From Ignelater luminosus (taxonomy: Eukaryota > Arthropoda > Insecta > Coleoptera > Elateridae), in contig VTPC01000865.1 in assembly GCA_011009095.1 (NCBI GenBank), positions 1 to 64,000 of the forward strand: a stretch of DNA of 64,000 nt, read 5' to 3'. Numbering within the stretch: the first letter of the stretch is position 1; every line of letters begins with the position of its first letter. A program made the translations under genes and the position numbers. The notes under the pieces were generated by a model. It was not told where the DNA came from. It saw only the letters and a program-made list of their open reading frames with translations, and did no database searches. Of this stretch, positions 57,687-64,000 are shown piece by piece.

Positions 57687-59299
57687 ATGGCTTCCAAATT
57701 TATTGTAAGTTTGATTTTAGTTAATACAAAAGTGTGTGTGTGTGTTTTATTAAAATTTAAAAATTTTGTTTTAGATACTATTTGTGCTGTCTGTGCTCAC
57801 CGCCTACTGTGCGGCGACATTTGGAAACGAACAGTAAGTCGATTTATTTGGTTTTTTGTAACATTCATTTACTGATTCTTCAATATTGCTTATAATACCG
57901 TTTCATCCATAGCGTACACATCAAAGTCCACATACCTGAAGGTGGTCACCATCATAAAGAAGTAGTTCATCTACATGGTGGTCACGGAGGTGGATTCGGA
58001 GGTGGCGGTGGATTCGGAGGAGGATTTGGAGGCGGCCACGGAGGTGGTCACGGAGGTGGCCACGGAGGAGGTTATGGAGGCGGAGGAGGTTTCGGTGGTG
58101 GATTTGGCGGAGGTCATGATGATCACCACGGCGGTGGAGGTTTTGGCGGCGGAGGCGGTTTTGGAGGAGGCCATGGCGGTGGTGGACAAATAACTATAAT
58201 AGAAACTGGACACGGAGGCGGCGGGGGACACGGCGGAGGACACGGCGGTGGTTTAGGAGGTGGTTTCGGAGGAGGATTTGGAGGTGGATTTGGAGGTGGC
58301 CACGATGATCACGGAGGTGGTGGCTACGGAGGAGGAGGTGGATTTGGAGGCGGATTTGGTGGAGGACATGATGATCATCACGGCGGCGGCGGTGGTGGAT
58401 ATGGAGGAGGAGGTGGATTTGGAGGTGGATTCGGTGGAGGACACGATGATCATCATGGCGGTGGTGGTGGCGGATATGGAGGAGGTGGTGGATTTGGAGG
58501 AGGTTTCGGAGGCGGATTTGGCGGAGGACATGATGATCACCACGGTGGAGGAGGCGGTGGATATGGAGGTGGAGGAGGTTATGGAGGAGGAGGAGGCCAT
58601 GGCGGCGGTGGTGGTCATATAACCATTATTGAATCCGGAGGAGGTGGTGGTCATGGAGGAGGTTTTGGAGGTGGATTTGGAGGTGGTCATGGAGGCGGTG
58701 GATATGGAGGAGGAGGAGGATTTGGAGGCGGTGGTGGATTCGGTGGTGGACACGATGACCATCACGGTGGTGGCGGAGGATATGGAGGAGGAGGTGGTTT
58801 TGGAGGCGGCGGTGGATTTGGCGGTGGACACGATGACCACCATGGAGGCGGAGGATATGGAGGAGGAGGTGGATTTGGAGGCGGCGGTGGATTCGGTGGT
58901 GGACACGATGATCATCATGGAGGTGGAGGATATGGTGGAGGAGGTGGCTTTGGAGGCGGCGGTGGATTTGGAGGCGGGCACGATGACCATCATGGCGGCG
59001 GAGGTGGTTTTGGAGGAGGTGGTGGTTACGGAGGCGGAGGTGGTTACGGAGGCGGTGGCGGATACGGAGGAGGAGGTGGTCACGGAGGTGGCGGTGGTCA
59101 TATAACACTTATTAAACACAGCGGAGGTGGAGGAGGTCATGGCGGTGGATTTGGAGGTGGATTCGGAGGTGGATATGGAGGAGGAGGTGGTCACGGAGGA
59201 GGTGGTTATGGAGGAGGACACGGAGGCGGATTTGGTGGAGGAGGTGGTTTTGGCGGTGGTTATGGTGGTGGTGGTGGAGGTCATGGCCACCATGATTAA
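57687..59299 (+). CDS. Large glycine-rich secreted protein with HDDHH repeats (3 exons)
   Basis: Exons 57687-57704 (18 nt), 57775-57833 and 57913-59299; GT-AG borders; phases close into 488 codons (487 residues). Signal peptide MASKFIILFVLSVLTAYCAA. The mature start is TFGNEHVHIKVHIPEGGHHH, then KEVVHLHGGHGGG, then Gly-rich sequence to the end (GHGHHD). Nine GHDDH(H) motifs recur, in the later part about every 25 residues in units like GGGYGGGGGFGGG followed by HDDHH. Three short hydrophobic inserts break the Gly runs: QITIIETG at about 118, HITIIESG at about 261 and HITLIKHS at about 422. They divide the chain into three modules. A cuticle structural role is inferred from composition. Regularly spaced His/Asp clusters could bind divalent metals. 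Same exon plan and V-x-I/V-HIP motif as the gene at 9401-10267. Confidence 0.88.
57975..59285 (+). repeat. Degenerate coding tandem repeat (Gly-rich, HDDHH units)
   Basis: GGA/GGT/GGC-rich tandem array inside exon 3 of the glycine-rich gene. Units of about 75 bases carrying GATGATCATCATGG-like words occur near 58117, 58300, 58368, 58440, 58526, 58748, 58827, 58899 and 58977. Purine-rich long open frames on both strands here are artefacts of the repeat. Confidence 0.85.
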
Positions 59300-59471
59300 G
59301 TCAAGTCATAAATATTCATCAAAAGTACCTCTTCATCAAAGTCTGCTGTATTATTAGTATCATTAGTACCATAAGAATCATCCTGTGTCATTGCTGTGTT
59401 CATGTGTTTTGTATGTCTGTGTTGTACATATTATTAGTTATTGTTAATTGTTATAATTATTTTTGTACATT

Positions 59472-59477
59472 ATTAAA
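59472..59477 (+). terminator. Poly(A) signal ATTAAA
   Basis: ATTAAA about 173 bases after the stop at 59299, in an AT-rich 3' UTR. It is the common variant of the canonical hexamer. Confidence 0.5.
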
Positions 59478-59779
59478 GTATTATTATAAATACATTGAGT
59501 TATTTGTTTTGAAACTTGCTCAAGGTTTATTGTAGTGTTTTATTAATGACTGCCTCTTTATTCATGATAAAACAAAGTACAATCTTAAGATACACTAAAA
59601 AATACACACAACTGGGCAGTAGATATAAGCAATCACATGAGGTTACTTAACGCATGCTCCTAAAACGTCTGTTGTGCATTTGTGCAAGCATTTTTACTTC
59701 ATAAAAAGTTAAATATTTAATTCAATACAACAAGATGATTTAGTAAAGTTTCACATTTTTCTCATCAAAATGTGCTTTC

Positions 59780-62700
59780 TTAATTCTTTGGAACTTCGAA
59801 CTGCAGTGCAACTAAAACATAAGTTAAAATGTTTGCTGATATCTGCAAAAAATTATTTTATTAGTTTTATGTGACATTATGATTGGAAATGGTCTTACCG
59901 GGCCTGCTATACCAAGATCGATATTAAAAACTCCACTCGCCGTTAAAGGACGGTGTTGTTCAAGTTTCTCAATAAAGATTCTCACTTGTTGGTGCTCTTC
60001 AGGGTTTGATATTCTTGTTGAATATTCCAGAAGAAAGTTAGTTAAGCCGTGTACCTACAATAATTTAATTTGGATAAACGATGTAGCTAAGTGTAAGAAT
60101 TATAAAACTTCCAAAGGATTTTAAAAGGTTATAGATATGAAAGAACTAACAAAATAATCCCTCAAATGAATTGAGCCTCTAAAGAAAGAAACCATACAAT
60201 TTTTCTGAGTATGCCTTTGCATAATGTTGCAGTAAAGGTGACATACAGTAGGTCATAGTGAAAAATAAAACTCAAAGAAATAATTCCTAAAATTCATACC
60301 ATAGGAAGAAAAAGGTTAGAAGGTAAAGAGTTTGAAAGTTAATTATGTCAAGAGTCAAATAAAAATTGGCAAGGGATAGTAGAGTAGAAGCTTGCGGTTT
60401 AGGTAAAAAAAATGGATATCAAAGTAATAGCTTTTGGAAACCAAGAAAGAAATAATTTGTGGTGGTCCTCAAGTTGGTTCTTTTGTGTTCACCAATAGAG
60501 TTTAAAAATCTTTCTTTCCTTTATTTGATCTTTATTTTTGAGTTTTCTTTTGTAGTTTAAATCTGTTCTTTCAATTTGCCGTCTAGTTTCAATCTCTCGT
60601 TAGCTTTTCTATTTAAAAATGCATTTTACAAGTAAATTAGAGCAACACATGTCGGTCTGTCCCTTTAGGATTGTTTTTCTAATATTAGGGACTATTTGCA
60701 AAGTCAAAAGTGCCTTCTCTTAGCATTGGCGTTTACAAAATCAAAAAATCAACACCACATACTACAGTAACTCTTGAGTTAGTCTCCTGTTCTCCTACAA
60801 GGTAAGGAAAGCGGGAAATCAAAAAGCTGATTAGAAAGTACTCCATCATAGTCTCAATCGGGATATTGTAGAAAAACGGGCTTGTTGGTTTTCTAATCAG
60901 ATGGATTACATATGAATAACAGACAGTCTTTGAAGCAGGTATACGGCGTGTTTATCTTTAAACATCCAAATATGAAAAAACACACCAATCTATGGAGGAG
61001 GACATTAGAATACATAATTAATTCGATCATAGAGGTCGCTGTATTTGTTTTCGCACACATAATTTCACAATCTTAAATAGCACCCCACCACTTGCGATAC
61101 GATTTTGATTTTAGAATGAACATACTGTATACATTTGTAAGAAAGCCAGGGGGCACTAAAATTTACTTACTCAGTCATAACAAGAAATTTTGTTATTGAA
61201 AAATTCACAGGTGCTTTGGAAAAACTTTCCACAATAAAGGAGGTTAACCATTTCTGGCTTTCTGGTCTTAGTTGAATTTAAGCAACGAGAAAAAGGACTT
61301 GAAGCGAAGGGCGCCTGCTGGGGTTTCAAAACAGCCGATCACATCATTTCTCAACATATGGGATTATGAAACATAAAAGGCAAGCTGGTTAAGAAGCAAT
61401 GGTTCTCTCTAAAGTTGGATAAATCTGCGTTTAAGAATTTACCAATAAGAATTACTGCAGAATGGATACCTCTACATAGCAGACTAAGTAGAAAATGACA
61501 TAAAAGTATCGAACATAGGAAATGGAAAGAAATGAACAACAGCAAGAGAAAAATGGAAAAAAATAACTGACAAGGCAAAGACGCACTAGACGTTATGAGG
61601 ATGATGCGTGAAAAATGTGAATTAATCCTCTACCTAAAATGGATTAACAGAGCTCATTATATAAAAAGATCTATACCTACTCTGCAGATTACCAGTTGGA
61701 CAGTGTAGGAAATATTTAAAAAAGATTATTTTTTGGTAATTTCAGTTGCAAAGCCAGCTAAATTAATAAATAGTGAAACAAGGACCGTTACAGAGGTTGC
61801 AGTGGTTATTGTACCTTGGCGGTTGTCTTGTAAGGTGACAGTGCTGATGTGTCTATATCAATGGTGTACAAGACAAATGTACAGAAACACTTGGTGGTCT
61901 GGTAGAGACCGGCGGGAAAGATACCGTGGCGTGGTTCTTCGATGATGCAAGTTGAACTTCGGTGGTTTAACCTACTAACCGCGCTCCCTAGGAGCGTTTG
62001 GTAAGCAGAATCACTAGAAGGACGTGGATGCCCAACGAGCAGCTCTGGGAAGGAAGAGTTGCTACAGTCGGATGCCTACAGATCTCCGAACATAGAACGA
62101 ATCCGAATTGCAACAGGAAAAGGGCAACCTACGGCTGTTTTGAGTAAGACACAATTTACTGCAATTTGTTGGCAAAACTGATTGATAATTGTATGTGTTA
62201 ACTTTTAGAAATCATTTTTATTATTGCTATCTTTCGCTTTGGGCGTGCGTGTTTCAATGGGTTCGACACGCCCTTCTACTCAAAAAGGAGTTGGGCTTTA
62301 AAACCCGTTACCCTACGAAAGAAGTGATTGAGAAAACTCGCTTGTATTGATACCCTTTAGATTCGTACAGGAGCCAGGCACATTTTGGCATAGAGCAGAG
62401 GAAGACACAGGGTGATCGTAGAGGTAGGGATGAGTCTAAATAGTTAGTTTTGATCTCCTTTGACTATTACCACTGCGTTAACTTTCATCTACCGATACAG
62501 AACCCAAACTGTTTTTAGGTTGTTTTGCCTTAAAGGCATTTTATGTAGTTGCAGGTGCTTTGTTCTAGCTAATTCAAGACATATTGCACCAGGTAAGGCC
62601 TAAAGATTTTTAAATTTTTGTTGTTTTAATCACTTCTTCATTTGTAAGATGTCCAAAGGTATAAATTGCTTTTAACAGTATTATAGTAGTAATAGATAGT

Positions 62701-64000
62701 GAGATATTGGCATTAGAATTATTATTACCTCCCTTACTCCCTTCATCTATCTTTTCCATTCGTTTACAAACTGACCGTTTGCTATCCATTATGGACGGAA
62801 AAAACTAAAGTCAAACTACATGTGTACCTACCAGGATAGATAACAGAGAGAGTGTATTATGGACTTGTTTTTACTAATGAAGATTCGTGCCCTGAACGTT
62901 TAGTAATTTGGAGGATTTTATTTTTCGACATGATGGAAGAGAAGCTTCTCGTTCTCATAAGCCTGAAGTTCAAGAGTAGTATTAGGAAATGTTGATGGCA
63001 GTGTGGAGGACCATAGCAAATGCAAGCTCAAACAAAAAAGGGAAAACTGAAAACAAAAAAAAAAAGGATGAAGATAAAGGTAGATACAGTAAACTACAAA
63101 AGTGGTAATGCAGAGCGGTTAAAAGCAAGAAGGAAGAAGACTGACCTAAAATAAGCAACGTCATGAGTGGAAAAAAATATTTTAGGTAGATATTAATTGT
63201 TTTAATTTTATTAAATATAAACAATAGAATAAAATGTAAATTTTAGAGAAAAACATAACATTTGATTGATGTATTTATCAAATTACTCAAGAATATTTGA
63301 TTGAAGTCAAACTATCGATAATTAGACAAGTACATAATTAAAGTGAAATTGAAATTAAATTCCATCAAATGCAATCAAATTCATCTTGTAGATACAATAA
63401 AAAACCATTTATTTGCTATTCCGCTTAACAACACTACGGAAAGTTTATGAATTAATGCTCTCACAGGAACACTTGTATCAAGTAATTATAATGATGTGAA
63501 CATTACTGGCAAGAAACTTTCTAATTCCATTGTAAGGTAAATAAATTATGGAAATTATCAAAATCGCGAATAGACGCATATCTTTTTAATTAACTTGTTT
63601 TCTTTTAGGAAAATTTTAGAATTTAATTAAAAAGAAAAAAGTCATGTTACTCACCATGTTTTTAAGTTCCTGTGCGCTTTTCAAGAATAAAAATAATCCA
63701 GCGCTGTGTGCAATTACAAAAACCCAATTTAAGAAATTAATGGTGCTGGCATATGGAGAAGCAAATTCGTAGGAGGTGTAAATTATAACCTCATACCAAT
63801 GTATAATCAAGACGGTCAATTCGACAACGGTGTGAAATAATAATTGAGGATTTAAGCAACTGTTAATATCATACATAGCCAAGCTAATATCTTCATGCAG
63901 GCTTCTCAAATATTCAATTAATTCTGGTTGGGTTAAATGCAACATTTTTCCAAAACATTTATGGTCTTGTTTGCAAACCTGATACTTTATCAAGCCAATA
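59780..64000 (-). CDS. Insect gustatory receptor, 3' exons (5' end beyond the window)
   Basis: Three minus-strand exons in phase 0: 63655 to the window edge (donor GTGAGT), 59899-60054 (TAG/GTAAGA) and 59780-59842 (TTGCAG, stop TAA). They give about 187 C-terminal residues. The first carries HEDISLAMYDINSCLNPQLL, a membrane helix (VVELTVLIIHWYEVIIY) and another (FLNWVFVIAHSAGLFLFL) ending SAQELKNM, i.e. TM5 and TM6. The second gives the cytoplasmic loop VHGLTNFLLEYSTRISNPEE and FIEKLEQHRPLTASGVFNID. The last gives ILTYVLVALQF, the TYxxxxxQF signature of TM7 in the 7tm_7 chemoreceptor family. These are ligand-gated ion channels with an intracellular N-terminus that detect tastants. The ligand cannot be told. 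The 3.6 kb intron is an inference, but phases and domain order leave nothing missing. Confidence 0.85.
60060..63650. other. Long intron of the gustatory receptor gene
   Basis: Mostly AT-rich. The patch 61760-62430 is clearly GC-richer and carries two short inverted repeats: CGCTCC/GGAGCG at 61982-61996, and GGGCGTG/CACGCCC at 62241-62273. It may be a small nonautonomous mobile element, but no boundary was found. A polypurine stretch lies at 62990-63140. Confidence 0.45.

Noticed and set aside
57971-59293. Long minus-strand open frames rich in Ser/Thr and plus-strand frames rich in Val/Glu within the glycine-rich gene
   Set aside because: They are alternative readings of the GGN repeat array. 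The spliced frame with signal peptide, consensus splice sites and natural stop explains the sequence.
62241-62273. Possible tRNA 3' half (GGGTTCGACACGCCC)
   Set aside because: There is a T-loop-like GTTCGA and a short stem, but no acceptor, D-arm or anticodon arm in the preceding 60 bases.
63467-63619. Plus-strand exon pair (LVSSNYNDVNITGKKLSNSIVR, then KILEFN and stop) with consensus-like splice borders
   Set aside because: It lies within the intron of the minus-strand gustatory receptor gene, encodes only about 30 residues and has no upstream exon that I could find. Probably chance, though RNA data could reopen it.

Overview
The window reads as nuclear DNA of an insect, probably a beetle. 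It is AT-rich, its coding exons are short and split by GT-AG introns, and it carries glycine-rich cuticle-type genes, an insect gustatory receptor and several mariner-family transposons. The beetle assignment is an inference; the insect assignment is firm. A run of ten Ns at 27149-27158 marks an assembly join.

Layout. 1-5.2 kb (minus strand) holds decayed, tandemly duplicated exons of a Dscam-like Ig/fibronectin-III cell-surface receptor, with in-frame stops, frameshifts and one lost splice donor. 5.4-7.7 kb is a broken copy of an uncharacterised, repeat-like insect protein family. 9.4-10.3 kb (minus) is an intact three-exon glycine-rich secreted protein gene. 11.1-24.6 kb (plus) is a three-exon gene for an unrecognised 184-residue secreted protein; its last intron is about 12.9 kb and contains decayed repeats. 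25-37 kb is mostly noncoding with remnants of a mariner-like transposon and of a jockey/R1-type LINE.

37.5-38.8 kb is a mariner of mellifera-like type with terminal inverted repeats and a TA duplication, but its transposase is broken at the first catalytic aspartate. 41.0-42.3 kb is an apparently intact D,D41D (rosa-like) mariner-family element with one uninterrupted 361-residue transposase. 48.0-49.4 kb is a Ty3/gypsy relic (minus). 49.9-50.8 kb (plus) is a compact four-exon gene for an unrecognised 245-residue secreted protein. 53.0-53.7 kb (minus) is a relic of a second repeat-like protein family.

57.7-59.3 kb (plus) is a second glycine-rich secreted protein (487 residues) with nine His-Asp-Asp-His motifs. 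It has the same exon layout as the 9.4 kb gene. 59.8-64.0 kb (minus) is the 3' part of a gustatory receptor gene that runs off the window.

The working genes I can support are the two glycine-rich proteins, two orphan secreted proteins, the gustatory receptor (partial) and the D,D41D transposase. The two glycine-rich genes are probably extracellular-matrix or cuticle components. I see no evidence that the genes form a single pathway. No tRNA, rRNA or CRISPR array was recognised.
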